From assembly GCF_017302315.1 (NCBI RefSeq), contig NZ_JAFLDT010000007.1:37531-101530 (forward strand): a stretch of DNA of 64,000 nt, in the 5' to 3' direction. Under the pieces are notes generated by a model, which was given only the letters and a program-made list of their open reading frames with translations, was not told where the DNA came from and did not search any database. This document shows positions 44,435-53,360 of this stretch, one piece after another (position 1 is the stretch's first letter; each line of letters begins with the position of its first letter). Position numbers and translations under genes: made by a program. The DNA is from Zoogloea sp. GTDB taxonomy: Bacteria > Pseudomonadota > Gammaproteobacteria > Burkholderiales > Rhodocyclaceae.

Positions 44435-45823
44435 ATGTCCGAATCCCTCCACATTCTGGTTGTCGAAGACGATGCGCCCTTGCGGGATGCCGTGTGCCTG
44501 ACCCTTGAGCTTGCCGGCCATACGGTGTCGGGCGTCGGGGATGGTCCGGCGGCGCTGGCCGAGGCGGATCGGCAGGCCTTCAACTTGGTCTTGTCGGATC
44601 TGAAGATGCAGCCCATGGACGGCCTTCAACTTCTGGCGGAACTGCGTCAGCGTCTGCCCCAATTGCCCGTATTGCTGATGACTGCCTTTGGGGATGTGGA
44701 GAAGGCGGTCGATGCAATGCGTGGTGGTGCCTGCGATTTCCTGATGAAGCCTTTTGAGCCCGGGATACTGCTTGAACATGTGCAGCGCTATGCCGTGACC
44801 CGCCAGGCCGACGGGATGATCGCCGCCGATCCCCATACACGCAATTTGCTGGCGCTGGCCGACCGGGTGGCCGAGACGGATGCGACGGTGCTGCTCACCG
44901 GAGAGTCTGGTACGGGCAAAGAGGTCTTTGCTCGCTATCTGCATGAGCATTCCCTTCGGCGCAACGGGCCGTTTGTGGCCATCAACTGCGCCGCGATTCC
45001 GGATACGCTCCTGGAGGCCACGCTGTTCGGCCACGAGAAGGGGGCGTTTACCGGGGCTGCTTCCTCCCAGGCAGGCAAGTTCGAGCAAGCTGAAGGCGGC
45101 ACCCTGTTGCTTGATGAGATTTCGGAAATGCCCCTTGGTCTGCAGGCCAAGCTGCTGCGTGTATTGCAGGAACGGGAGGTCGAGCGGGTGGGCGGCAAGA
45201 AGGCCATTCCCCTGGACATCCGGGTACTGGCCACGACCAACCGGGACATGAGCAAGGAGGTCGCGGCGGGGCGCTTCCGGGAGGATCTGTTCTATCGGCT
45301 CAATGTATTTCCCCTGGGGATTCCATCCCTGCGCGAGCGGCCAGGCGACATCGTTCCGTTGGCACGGCACTTTGCCCTGATGCACGGGGTGCGCCTCAAG
45401 CGCGCGGGGAAGCTCTCGCCAGAGGCCGAGGCCCTTCTGGTGACCTATCCTTGGCCAGGCAACGTCCGGGAGCTGGAGAACACGGTCCAGCGTGCGTTGA
45501 TCCTGAGTGGTGGCGAGGCGGTGTCGGCGGAGACCATCCGGCTGTGTCTGCCCCACTGGAATGGTGAGCCGGTGCGACTGCCGGTGCCCACGCTTGCCGT
45601 TACGGCAGTTTTTGCCGCAGAGTCGGCAGTATCTGCCGGAGAGGCGGCCAAGGATGTGGGGCGTCCGGCCAATATGAAGGATCTCGAGCGCGAGCACATC
45701 CTCCAGGTTCTGAAGGAGGTTGGGGGGTCGCGAAAACGCGCAGTAGCGCAGCTCGGCATCTCGGAGCGGACGCTGCGTTACAAGCTTCAGCAGTATCGCC
45801 AGGAGGGGCTGTTCTCCGGCTGA
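44435..45823 (+). CDS. flrC: sigma-54-dependent response regulator FlrC/FleR
   Basis: A 462-residue activator: receiver domain with D55 (LVLSDLKM) and K105, AAA+ domain with Walker A GESGTGKE (156-163) and the sigma-54 contact loop GAFTGA (203-208), and a Fis-type helix-turn-helix at the C-terminus (RKRAVAQLGISERTLRYKL). It follows flrB by 34 bases. Its direct target here is probably the -24/-12 promoter just after it. Confidence 0.93.
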   Translation: MSESLHILVVEDDAPLRDAVCLTLELAGHTVSGVGDGPAALAEADRQAFNLVLSDLKMQPMDGLQLLAELRQRLPQLPVLLMTAFGDVEKAVDAMRGGACDFLMKPFEPGILLEHVQRYAVTRQADGMIAADPHTRNLLALADRVAETDATVLLTGESGTGKEVFARYLHEHSLRRNGPFVAINCAAIPDTLLEATLFGHEKGAFTGAASSQAGKFEQAEGGTLLLDEISEMPLGLQAKLLRVLQEREVERVGGKKAIPLDIRVLATTNRDMSKEVAAGRFREDLFYRLNVFPLGIPSLRERPGDIVPLARHFALMHGVRLKRAGKLSPEAEALLVTYPWPGNVRELENTVQRALILSGGEAVSAETIRLCLPHWNGEPVRLPVPTLAVTAVFAAESAVSAGEAAKDVGRPANMKDLEREHILQVLKEVGGSRKRAVAQLGISERTLRYKLQQYRQEGLFSG

Positions 45824-45840
45824 TGGCCCATTGTGCCGCT

Positions 45841-45856
45841 TGGCACGTGGCTTGCT
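45841..45856 (+). promoter_or_regulatory. sigma-54 (-24/-12) promoter of fliE
   Basis: TGGCACG-TGGC-TTGCT is a full match to the sigma-54 consensus, with GG (45842-45843) and GC (45854-45855) exactly ten bases apart. It is 30 bases upstream of the fliE ATG and 18 bases after the flrC stop. FlrC is the expected activator. Confidence 0.92.
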
Positions 45857-45886
45857 CTGCTATAGTCGAGAAAAAGGAGCAGGATC

Positions 45887-46207
45887 ATGGATACCCGCGG
45901 AATCGACCAAATGCTGTCCGAGCTGCGCGCCACTTCGCAGGTGGCGTCGGGCAAGTCTGCCCAAGCGGCTGCGTCCGCCGGGGCCACCGATTTCGGGCAG
46001 GTTCTGCAGAGTGCCATCGCCGACGTGAGTTCGGCGCAGATGCAGGCGCAGGAGATGGCCAAGGGCTTCTCGGCCGGTGACCCGAATGTCAATCTTCAGG
46101 ATGTAATGGTGAATCTGCAGAAAGCGAACCTGTCTTTCCAGCAGATGGTGCAGGTGCGCAACAAGCTGGTCACGGCTTACCAGGACATCATGAACATGTC
46201 GGTGTAA
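45887..46207 (+). CDS. fliE: flagellar hook-basal body protein FliE
   Basis: A 106-residue protein that joins the MS ring to the rod. The C-terminal part, NLQKANLSFQQMVQVRNKLVTAYQDIMNM shown in part, is the conserved FliE helix. AAGGAGC ribosome site. Monocistronic here: a sigma-54 promoter lies before it and a terminator after. Confidence 0.95.
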   Translation: MDTRGIDQMLSELRATSQVASGKSAQAAASAGATDFGQVLQSAIADVSSAQMQAQEMAKGFSAGDPNVNLQDVMVNLQKANLSFQQMVQVRNKLVTAYQDIMNMSV

Positions 46208-46247
46208 GCGCCAAGGCGATCCGTCGCGCAGTGCTTCATGTGGAAAC

Positions 46248-46282
46248 AATGAGAAGAGCCGGCCTTGCCGGCTCTTCTCATT
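46248..46282. terminator. terminator between fliE and ycgR
   Basis: Perfect 16-bp stem (AATGAGAAGAGCCGGC and complement) with a three-base loop. It lies between convergent genes and can serve both. Only two T residues follow the stem on the plus strand, so the stem strength is the main evidence. Confidence 0.75.
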
Positions 46283-46309
46283 GAGGGCCTGCCTTTACCT
46301 GCAAGCCCG

Positions 46310-47074
46310 TCAACGAATACGTTCCCTTGCGTTGCGTTCCCGCTCGGTGCGCAATATGTAGCGCTGTATTGACGATGCCATGCTGGCAGGCAGATTCATG
46401 AACTCGCAGCCGGCGCGCAGCACTACACTGCCGTCCCGATTGGTGATGCGGAACAGATTGCGTACCCTGAGGGTGGTGGCGATGGGACCAACGTCCGGGA
46501 GCATCAGCCGGCAGTCGGCAAATTCCATGTCGGGCTCGAAAGGCACCCCGCTGGGCGGGACAGTGACTGCCAATCCCCCCCCGCTGATATCCACGACGTC
46601 TGCTTCGACGGTGACAAACTTGTTTTCGCCATCCACCAGAACGGGAATCCGGCAACTCAGGTTGTGGGGGCTGGGGGCAGTGAGGCGATAGTATTCCCGT
46701 CGCTGCAAGCGCAACAGCACATCCGGGAGTGCGATCCGGAAGGCCTGATGCCCTTCATGGGGAAAGCGCTCGATATCGGTGGCGGCAAACTGGATCTTGA
46801 TCTTGTCAAGCTGGGTTACGCAGATCAGCTTTTCGGCCGCTTCAACGCGCAGATTGATGGCTTCATCGCTGGCCGCATCAAGAATGAGATGCTGCTCGTC
46901 GGCCGTGATAGCGAGGATTGCGCTCAGGAAGGAGTCTGCACTGGCGTCAATGAATGCGCTCAGCATCGCGCGCCTTTGCATCAAGGCCCGTAGATTGTAG
47001 AGGATGTCGGTTTTTTCGCGCAGCAGGTAACGGGAATAGTCGTCGGCCTGCAGGAGTTCGAACTTGAGAGGCAT
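46310..47074 (-). CDS. YcgR-type PilZ flagellar brake protein
   Basis: A 254-residue protein from ATG 47074 with a YcgR N-terminal domain (about 5-110) and a PilZ domain. The cyclic-di-GMP motifs RREYYRL (RxxxR) and DISGGGL (DxSxxG) are both intact. YcgR binds the motor when cyclic-di-GMP is high and slows rotation. It links to the HD-GYP enzyme downstream of fliR. TTG 47095 is a less likely start. Confidence 0.9.
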   Translation of the reverse strand: MPLKFELLQADDYSRYLLREKTDILYNLRALMQRRAMLSAFIDASADSFLSAILAITADEQHLILDAASDEAINLRVEAAEKLICVTQLDKIKIQFAATDIERFPHEGHQAFRIALPDVLLRLQRREYYRLTAPSPHNLSCRIPVLVDGENKFVTVEADVVDISGGGLAVTVPPSGVPFEPDMEFADCRLMLPDVGPIATTLRVRNLFRITNRDGSVVLRAGCEFMNLPASMASSIQRYILRTERERNARERIR

Positions 47075-47187
47075 GGTGGCGGTGGCGTCCGGCAATCGGA
47101 TGATGAGCCGGATTCTAGCAGCCCCGCATGGGCTGCCGGAGCCGCCGTTGCCATGATCCGATCAGCAGTGGCGATTTGCCGGGACAC

Positions 47188-47206
47188 CGGGGGGCAAAGC
47201 CCCCCG
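47188..47206. terminator. short GC hairpin after phoU
   Basis: CGGGGGGC, loop AAA, GCCCCCCG: an eight-bp stem 14 bases after the phoU stop. No T-run follows on the minus strand, so termination there is only possible, not shown. Confidence 0.35.
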
Positions 47207-47219
47207 TGCGGAATGCCGT

Positions 47220-47918
47220 TCAGCGGGTTGCTTCGCGTTCGATCTCTTCAAGGCTGGTGTGGCGCACATCACGGCCCTTGACCATGTAAACCACGTACTC
47301 GGCGATGTTCTTGGCATGGTCGCCGATACGCTCCACCGATTTGGCCACGAACATCAGTTCGATGGATTGGGAAATGGTGCGCGGGTCTTCCATCATGTAG
47401 GTGATGAGCTGGCGCATGATGCCCTTGAATTCGGCGTCCACTTCCTTGTCCTGCCGGACCACCTGGGCCGCCGAGATGGTGTCCAGGCGGGCGTAGGCGT
47501 CGAGGGAGGTGCGCAGCATGTCGACCACCGCCGTCGCGATATGGGCGAGACGGATCTGGGGCGTGAAGTTCGATCCAGTGGTGTGTAGCTGCTTCGCCGT
47601 CTTGGCGATCTTCTTGGCCTCATCACCGATCCGTTCCAGGTCGGTGATGGTCTTCTGGACGGTGCTGATCATGCGCAGATCAACAGCGGTGGGTTGGCGT
47701 TTGGCGATGACCTGGTTGCAGGCTTCGTCCAGTTCGATTTCCAGATGGTTGACCCGGTTGTCGTTCTCGATGACCTGATCGATCAGCAGCAGATCTCCGT
47801 CGGAGAGGCCTTCCATGGCCTTCACGATCTGCAGTTCGACCATGCCGCCCATCTGCAGAACCCGGGTTCGGATACCTTCCAGTTCGGCGTCAAACTTCTT
47901 GGAGGTGTGCTCGTTCAT
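47220..47918 (-). CDS. phoU: phosphate signalling protein PhoU
   Basis: A 232-residue protein made of two three-helix bundles. Each has a metal-binding motif: DLERIGDEAKKI and SVERIGDHAKNI. PhoU represses PhoR/PhoB signalling when phosphate is ample. No pst or phoB/phoR gene is in the window, so this copy stands apart. Start at ATG 47918 with AGGA upstream. It follows rpiA by 66 bases. Confidence 0.95.
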   Translation of the reverse strand: MNEHTSKKFDAELEGIRTRVLQMGGMVELQIVKAMEGLSDGDLLLIDQVIENDNRVNHLEIELDEACNQVIAKRQPTAVDLRMISTVQKTITDLERIGDEAKKIAKTAKQLHTTGSNFTPQIRLAHIATAVVDMLRTSLDAYARLDTISAAQVVRQDKEVDAEFKGIMRQLITYMMEDPRTISQSIELMFVAKSVERIGDHAKNIAEYVVYMVKGRDVRHTSLEEIEREATR

Positions 47919-47984
47919 GGGGAAATCCTGTTGGAGAGGGTATGTAATCAACAAAGCCTAGCAGTGCAAGATGACGATTTTGTT

Positions 47985-48647
47985 TCAACTCCGTTCATAG
48001 GTCATCACGCCGTCGGCCGTCGCAAGCAGGAGAACGTCCGCGCCCCGCTTGGCAAACAGGCCGCTGGTGACGACGCCGACGATCCCGTCAATCGCGATCT
48101 CCAGGCCGGCAGGGTCGTCGATGGCAAGATCATGAACGTCAAGGATCAGGTTGCCGTTGTCGGTGATGAAGCCGTCCCGTAATACCGGGCGGCCGCCCAG
48201 CCGGACAAGCTCACGCGAGACCTGGGCGCGGGCCATGGGGATCACCTCTATCGGAAGGGGGAAGCGGCCTAGGCGTTCCACCTTCTTGCTTGCGTCGCAA
48301 ATGCATACGAAAGTGCGCGCGACCGCCGCAACGATCTTTTCCCGAGTCTGGGCTCCTCCGCCACCCTTGATCATGGCCAGGGATGGGTCGATTTCGTCTG
48401 CACCGTCGATGTAGATGGGGAGCGATTCGACTTCGTTCATGTCCAGAAGCCGGATACCATGGCCCGCCAGTCGGCGGGCCGATGCTTCGGATGAGGCGAC
48501 GGCGCCTTCGATTCGATCCCTCATCGTGGCCAGCCCGTCGATGAAGAAGTTGGCGGTGGAGCCGGTGCCTACGCCGACGATCTTGCCTTCGATCACGTAG
48601 TCGAGTGCCCGCAGCGCGGCCTGTTGCTTGAGTTCGTCCTGGGTCAT
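47985..48647 (-). CDS. rpiA: ribose-5-phosphate isomerase A
   Basis: A 220-residue enzyme that interconverts ribose-5-phosphate and ribulose-5-phosphate. [22 protein letters not shown] (catalytic Asp pair) and [14 protein letters not shown] are present. I place the start at ATG 48647 because [12 protein letters not shown] matches the E. coli start; GTG 48662 adds five residues. Confidence 0.95.
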   Translation of the reverse strand: MTQDELKQQAALRALDYVIEGKIVGVGTGSTANFFIDGLATMRDRIEGAVASSEASARRLAGHGIRLLDMNEVESLPIYIDGADEIDPSLAMIKGGGGAQTREKIVAAVARTFVCICDASKKVERLGRFPLPIEVIPMARAQVSRELVRLGGRPVLRDGFITDNGNLILDVHDLAIDDPAGLEIAIDGIVGVVTSGLFAKRGADVLLLATADGVMTYERS

Positions 48648-48874
48648 GGTGGTGTTGGCCACTGCAAAAAGATTAAATTCTAACGGGGCGGCACAAACCG
48701 GTCAGATTCGGCGAGCCGCTGGGGTAGGATCCAGCTCTGTAAAGAGTGTAAACATCCTGTGGCGCTTGCGGGGAACCATGATGTGGCCCACGCCGCAGGA
48801 TCTGCGATGGTTGAGGTGGTTTTGCATGGCGGGTCCGGAACTTCCCGGATCGTCTTTTTGACTGGAGGCAACGT

Positions 48875-49306
48875 ATGGGTTTGCTCGATCAACTTGCAGG
48901 ACAGGTTCTGGGTTCGCTGGCAGGAGGCGCGCAGGGTGGCGGTCAGTCGCCCTTGCTTCAGCTTGTGCTGAACCTGATTCAAAACAGTGAAGGTGGGCTG
49001 GGCGGACTTCTCTCCAAGTTCAATCAGGCCGGTCTGGGTGACCAGGTGGCTTCGTGGGTCGGGACGGGCCAGAACCTGCCGGTCAGCGCGGAGCAGCTCG
49101 GGCAGGCCCTCGGCGGGGCCGGTGGTTTGGGAGATATGGCCGCACAGCTTGGCTTGCCGCAAGAGCAATTGGCCGGACAGCTCGCCCAGTTGTTGCCCCA
49201 GGTCATTGATGGCCTGACCCCGAATGGTCAACTGCCCGCTGAAGGGAGCGATCTCTTGGGGCAAGGGTTGTCGTCGGTTCTTGGCAGTCTGCTTGGCAAG
49301 GCCTGA
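48875..49306 (+). CDS. YidB-like protein (DUF937)
   Basis: A 143-residue Gly/Gln/Leu-rich protein with the YidB fold pattern (MGLLDQLAGQVLGSL at the start, VASWVGTGQNLPVS in the middle). Ribosome site GGAGG. DUF937/YidB proteins have no proven function. No signal peptide or membrane helix. Convergent with the sulfurtransferase gene 29 bases away. Confidence 0.82.
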   Translation: MGLLDQLAGQVLGSLAGGAQGGGQSPLLQLVLNLIQNSEGGLGGLLSKFNQAGLGDQVASWVGTGQNLPVSAEQLGQALGGAGGLGDMAAQLGLPQEQLAGQLAQLLPQVIDGLTPNGQLPAEGSDLLGQGLSSVLGSLLGKA

Positions 49307-49335
49307 GAGGGTGTCAAGAAAACTGCTGCGCGTGT

Positions 49336-50190
49336 TCAGCCCGGTCCGGTCGCCACAGGCCGGGTCGGGTCCGCGCACCATTCGCTCCACGAGCCGGGAT
49401 ACAAGCGTGCCCCATCCAGACCGGCGACCTCCATTGCGAGCAGGTTGTGGCATGCCGTGACGCCGGAGCCACACTGTAGAACCGCTATATTTGCGTTCCC
49501 GCCCTTGAGGATCTGACCGAAGTCCTCCTGAAGCTCCGACGCCTGTTTGAAGCACCCGTCCGGGCCGAGATTGTCCTTGAAGAAACGATTGACGGCGCCG
49601 GGGATATGCCCGCCAACGGGGTCAAGGGTTTCATTTTCGCCCCGATAGCGGTCGGGCGTGCGGGCATCAACAAGCAGCATCCCGGGTTTATTCAGATGGT
49701 TCAGCACGTAGTCTGCATCGACCTTCATGTTGTCCTGCGGCCGGAGAACGAATGTCGTGGCGCGGGGCTCCGAGGTCTCGGTGCTCAGGGGAAGACCGTT
49801 GGAGAGCCAGGCCTGCAGCCCCCCATTGAGGACTGCCACGTGATCGTGTCCCAGCCAGCGCAGGAGCCACCATAAGCGAGCGGCAAACATTCCGCCCGCA
49901 TCGTCGTAGGCGACCACCTGCGTCCGGTCGTCAACGCCCAGGCTGCCAAGTTTTTCGGCCAGCCGTTCCGGTTCGGGCAGCGGGTGGCGTCCATTGCGCC
50001 CGGTAAGAGGGCCTGACAGGTCGGTCTCCAGGTCGAGGAACAACGCCTCAGGAAGATGCCCGGATGCATAGGCCTTCCTGCCGTACCCTGGGTCGCCAAG
50101 ATTGAACCGGCAATCAAAAATACGCCAGGCGGGGCTGGCTTGCCGGGCAAGGTCCGTGGCGCTGATCAGGCTTGTGAACGGGACGGACAT
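49336..50190 (-). CDS. sulfurtransferase, 3-mercaptopyruvate type (two rhodanese domains)
   Basis: A 284-residue protein of two rhodanese domains; the C-terminal one is active, with C240 in the loop CGSGVTA. A CG-S/T-GVT loop marks mercaptopyruvate sulfurtransferases, while thiosulfate enzymes have CRKGVT. It moves sulfane sulfur to cyanide or thiols. Thirteen bases after the STAS-domain gene and so probably co-transcribed with it. Confidence 0.9.
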   Translation of the reverse strand: MSVPFTSLISATDLARQASPAWRIFDCRFNLGDPGYGRKAYASGHLPEALFLDLETDLSGPLTGRNGRHPLPEPERLAEKLGSLGVDDRTQVVAYDDAGGMFAARLWWLLRWLGHDHVAVLNGGLQAWLSNGLPLSTETSEPRATTFVLRPQDNMKVDADYVLNHLNKPGMLLVDARTPDRYRGENETLDPVGGHIPGAVNRFFKDNLGPDGCFKQASELQEDFGQILKGGNANIAVLQCGSGVTACHNLLAMEVAGLDGARLYPGSWSEWCADPTRPVATGPG

Positions 50191-50202
50191 GGCCTCCGGA
50201 CC

Positions 50203-50565
50203 TCAGCTTACCGGGGTCTCGATGCCGCCCAGCCACGCTTCGGCATCTTCGGTGTCGTCGAAGACTCGAACATCGGCGTCCACAAACATTTGCGACAGCC
50301 AAGCGCTCCAGGCAATCCATTGATCCCTGGTGAGGATGGCAATACGGGCGAAATCGCGGGCATGGGCCCGTGCGAAGCGGATCTCCTCGAGTGCCATATC
50401 CACCGTGAAGCCGCTCATCTCCCTCAGGTCGAAGAGAAGATCGACGGGGCCTTCGAACTTCACTTTGAAGTTGATGACTTCTTCGAACTCCTTGTAATCG
50501 GCCAGGGTGAACTCTCCCAGGACGGTTACGTTGACCCGGTTTTCCTTGTGGTCGGTGGTGATCAT
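50203..50565 (-). CDS. STAS/SEC14-like (SpoIIAA-like) domain protein
   Basis: A 120-residue single-domain protein. The order of strands and helices (NRVNVTVLGEFTLADYKEF, VDLLFDLREMSG, VRVFDDTEDAEAWL) fits the SpoIIAA-like family that shares the STAS and CRAL-TRIO fold. These proteins may bind lipids or nucleotides, but no function is established. It lies upstream of the sulfurtransferase gene. Confidence 0.75.
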   Translation of the reverse strand: MITTDHKENRVNVTVLGEFTLADYKEFEEVINFKVKFEGPVDLLFDLREMSGFTVDMALEEIRFARAHARDFARIAILTRDQWIAWSAWLSQMFVDADVRVFDDTEDAEAWLGGIETPVS

Positions 50566-50624
50566 CGTCTGCTTCCTTTCTGGGCTGAGAGCTTGTCAAT
50601 ATACCTACGAGCGGCCTGATTTCG

Positions 50625-50678
50625 CTCCTGCGGTGCTTGTGGCTTGCCTCGTGCGGCTGTGCTTCCCGGCGCGAACTC
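50625..50678 (+). repeat. copy 2 of a short dispersed intergenic repeat
   Basis: CTCCTGCGG (50625-50633) and GGCTGTGCTTCCCGGCGCG then AACTC (50655-50678). These match copy 1 at 25233-25284 with single changes, and their start points are 30 bases apart here against 28 there. It is in a 184-base gap with no gene. Confidence 0.55.
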
Positions 50679-50749
50679 GAACCGCTCGCCACGATTTCTT
50701 CACATGCTCTGACTGGGCCGTACCAGTGTAGCCCCCCGTTGCCCGCGCT

Positions 50750-51613
50750 TCAATCGGACTCCAGGGCTGCGGTGGGTTTTCGCGATGCCATGGATACCCA
50801 GACACCGCTGGCAATGATGATGAGGATCGCCAGTATCGAGGTCCATGGCAGGCGCTCGTCCCACAAGGCAACACCGAAAAGGCTGGAGAAGATCACGGTG
50901 GTATAGGCAAGGTTGGCCGACACGATGGTCTTTCCGTAGCGGTAGGCACGTGTCATGGCCAGTTGTGCGCATCCGCCGAATCCGCCAACGCCGAGCAGGA
51001 TGGCTGCATCCTTCAGGCTCACGGTGTTTGCGCTGCCTGAGGCAAGCGCCCATGGCAGGCCGCAAGCGGCTGTGATGAGTGAAAACCAGAGCACGGTGCG
51101 GGCTTCCGGTTCGCCCAGACGACCGAGCTCCCGGACGTTCAGGTATGCAAGGCTGGCAATCAGGCCAGAGCCCAGCCCGCCGAGTGCTCCAGCCCATTGC
51201 GCGGGGTCGAGGGTGGGCTGGAGCAGGAGAACGACACCGATGAAACCCAACGCGACAGCCGCGAACAGATGCTTTCCGACACGCTCCCGGAACCAGCAGG
51301 CGAGGAGCAAGGCGACAAACAGTGGCGAGGTGTAGTTGAGTGTCACCGCTGTGGCCAAGGGCAGGATGCCGAGGGCAAAGAAGTAACACATCAGGGCGAT
51401 GGTCCCTGACACGCCCCGGGATAGCTGCAGGCGCCAGTGGGGCGTTGCGCATGAAAGTGCCTGCAGGCGAAGCAGTCCGAACATCATCACAAAGCCGACC
51501 AGGCCACGGTAGAACACCAGCTCACCCGTTGTATAACGGGCTGAGCCGAGCTTCACGCAAACCCCCATGCATGCGAACAACAGACTGGCTACGATCATCC
51601 ACAGGGATTGCAT
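50750..51613 (-). CDS. EamA-family (DMT) transporter
   Basis: A 287-residue inner-membrane protein with ten hydrophobic helices in two EamA repeats. It has the FYRGLVGF and LNYTSPLFVALLL segments typical of the first repeat and AYRYGKTIVSANLAYTTVIF (shown as one stretch) in the second. These export or exchange small metabolites; the substrate cannot be told from sequence. ATG 51613. Separate from neighbours. Confidence 0.9.
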   Translation of the reverse strand: MQSLWMIVASLLFACMGVCVKLGSARYTTGELVFYRGLVGFVMMFGLLRLQALSCATPHWRLQLSRGVSGTIALMCYFFALGILPLATAVTLNYTSPLFVALLLACWFRERVGKHLFAAVALGFIGVVLLLQPTLDPAQWAGALGGLGSGLIASLAYLNVRELGRLGEPEARTVLWFSLITAACGLPWALASGSANTVSLKDAAILLGVGGFGGCAQLAMTRAYRYGKTIVSANLAYTTVIFSSLFGVALWDERLPWTSILAILIIIASGVWVSMASRKPTAALESD

Positions 51614-51681
51614 GATGCGGTGCGGAAGGCGAAAGGCGCCATTCTACTGGAGGCCTCACCACCATGCTGCGGACGAGAAAA

Positions 51682-51708
51682 AGCCCCCGCAGTTTACCTG
51701 CGGGGGCT
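51682..51708 (-). terminator. terminator of aceA
   Basis: AGCCCCCGCAG, loop TTTAC, CTGCGGGGGCT: 11-bp stem with a run of five T residues on the minus strand (GGGGCTTTTTC). It is 43 bases after the aceA stop. Confidence 0.9.
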
Positions 51709-51750
51709 CATCAACCAGGCGTGCCGGTGAGGGGTACCGGCGATCCGGGC

Positions 51751-53052
51751 TTAGTGGAACTGCTCTTCTTCGGTGGAGCCGGTCAGGGCCGTCACGGAGG
51801 ACTTGCCACCCTGGATCACGGTGGTCACATCGTCGAAGTAACCGGTACCGACTTCCTGCTGGTGCGACACGAAGGTGTAGCCACGATCCCGGGCAGCGAA
51901 TTCCGGCTCCTGAACCTTCTCAACGTAGGCAGACATGCCGCGGGCGGCGTAGTCCTGGGCCAAGTCGAACATGTTGTACCACATGGAGTGGATGCCAGCC
52001 AGGGTGATGAACTGGTACTTGTAGCCCATGGCACCCAGCTCCTTCTGGAACTTGGCGATGGTAGCGTCGTCCAGGTTCTTCTTCCAGTTGAAGGACGGGG
52101 AGCAGTTGTAGGCCAGCATCTTGCCCGGGTGAACCTTATGCACGGCTTCGGCGAACTTGCGGGCAAATTCCAGATCCGGCGTGCCGGTTTCGCACCACAC
52201 CAGGTCGGCGTAGTCGGCGTAGGCGATGGCGCGGGAGATGGCTTGATCCAGGCCCTTCTTGGTCTTGTAGAAGCCTTCAGCGGTGCGCTCACCGGTCAGG
52301 AAGGGCTTGTCGTTCTCGTCGTAGTCGGAGGTCAGAAGGTCGGCAGCTTCGGCATCGGTACGGGCGATGACCAGGGTCGGCACGCCATAGACGTCGGCAG
52401 CCATACGGGCAGCGATCAGCTTTTGCACGGCTTCGGTGGTCGGAACCAGAACCTTGCCACCCATGTGGCCGCACTTCTTGACGGAAGCCAGCTGGTCTTC
52501 CCAGTGCACGCCAGCAGCGCCGGCGCGGATCATGGCCTTCATCAGTTCGTAGGCGTTGAGCACGCCGCCGAAACCGGCTTCAGCGTCAGCAACGATCGGC
52601 AGGTGGTATTCCACGTGGCCGGCATCACCCTTGTTGATGTTCTTGGACCACTGGATTTCGTCAGCACGGTTGAAGGCATTGTTGATGCGCTCGACAACTT
52701 TGGGCACGGAGTCAACCGGGTACAGGGACTGGTCCGGGTACATGGCGGCGTACTCGTTGTTGTCGGCAGCAACCTGCCAGCCGGACAGGTAGATGGCCTT
52801 GATGCCGGCCTTGGCTTGCTGAACGGCTTGGCCGCCGGTCAGGGCGCCCAGACAGTTGACGTAGGGCGTGTTGTTCACCAGATCCCACAGCTTTTCGGCA
52901 CCGCGGCGGGCCAGGGTGTGCTCGACCTGGAAAGAGCCGCGCAGGCGGACGACGTCAGCTGCGGAGTAACCGCGCTTGATGCCTTTCCAGCGGGGGTTTT
53001 CAGCCCAGTCTTTTTCGAGGGCGGCGATTTGCTGTTCGCGAGTCAGAGACAT
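51751..53052 (-). CDS. aceA: isocitrate lyase
   Basis: A 433-residue enzyme of the glyoxylate bypass that splits isocitrate into glyoxylate and succinate. The active-site motif [13 protein letters not shown] is intact. Start at ATG 53052 ([16 protein letters not shown]) with AAAGGA upstream; the frame is open further up but runs into the leader. No malate synthase gene is next to it; aceK is at the right edge of the window, 10 kb away. It has its own promoter and terminator, so it is monocistronic. Confidence 0.97.
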   Translation of the reverse strand: MSLTREQQIAALEKDWAENPRWKGIKRGYSAADVVRLRGSFQVEHTLARRGAEKLWDLVNNTPYVNCLGALTGGQAVQQAKAGIKAIYLSGWQVAADNNEYAAMYPDQSLYPVDSVPKVVERINNAFNRADEIQWSKNINKGDAGHVEYHLPIVADAEAGFGGVLNAYELMKAMIRAGAAGVHWEDQLASVKKCGHMGGKVLVPTTEAVQKLIAARMAADVYGVPTLVIARTDAEAADLLTSDYDENDKPFLTGERTAEGFYKTKKGLDQAISRAIAYADYADLVWCETGTPDLEFARKFAEAVHKVHPGKMLAYNCSPSFNWKKNLDDATIAKFQKELGAMGYKYQFITLAGIHSMWYNMFDLAQDYAARGMSAYVEKVQEPEFAARDRGYTFVSHQQEVGTGYFDDVTTVIQGGKSSVTALTGSTEEEQFH

Positions 53053-53197
53053 ACGACATCCTTTACTAACGTTGGAGGGGAGGGAAAACCGGCGGAGCGG
53101 TCCGGCCCTGGAGTGGGCGGCAGACCCCATCCTGCTTATTTGTCCGGTGTCCTGGAGACTTGTGGGGTCTGAAAGGAGAGTCCGGTCAGTGGGTGAG

Positions 53198-53226
53198 AGT
53201 ATAGGCAGGATTCTGCACGGCAGCAA
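53198..53226 (-). promoter_or_regulatory. sigma-70 promoter of aceA
   Basis: Minus strand: TTGCTG (53221-53226), 17-base spacer, TATACT (53198-53203). Start expected near 53191, giving a leader of about 140 bases. Confidence 0.65.
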
Positions 53227-53229
53227 CAG

Positions 53230-53243
53230 GTCTTATATAAGAC
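53230..53243. promoter_or_regulatory. palindromic operator upstream of the aceA promoter
   Basis: GTCTTATATAAGAC, a perfect 14-base palindrome. Its centre is about 46 bases before the predicted start of aceA transcription, a place used by activators. The protein that binds it is not known from this window. Confidence 0.55.
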
Positions 53244-53360
53244 ATAAGAAATAAATTTCTTTTTAAAAACATGTCACTATGTAAAATATTTTGCATTGTG
53301 AAACGCCGTCGGTGATTGTGAAAAGAAAATCCGCTGCACCGCGGCGTTTTTCGATGCCGC

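Larger units (their letters stand above)
53053..53360. other. aceA leader and promoter region (308 bases without a gene)
   Basis: From the gene outwards: a ribosome site, a 138-base leader with no clear structure, a sigma-70 promoter (53198-53226), a palindrome (53230-53243), and an AT-rich tract (53244-53300) unlike the surrounding high-GC DNA. Two ATTGTGAAA repeats (53295-53303 and 53315-53323, 20 bases apart) follow. I see no open frame. The layout suggests control by one or more DNA-binding proteins. Confidence 0.7.

Noticed and set aside
48754-48801. Inverted repeat ATCCTGTGGCG/CGCCGCAGGAT before the YidB-like gene
   Set aside because: Eleven bases with a mismatch and a 26-base loop; weak and without a clear role.
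51751-53226. Longer aceA product starting upstream of 53052
   Set aside because: The extra 58 residues would cover the leader and promoter and do not resemble isocitrate lyase.
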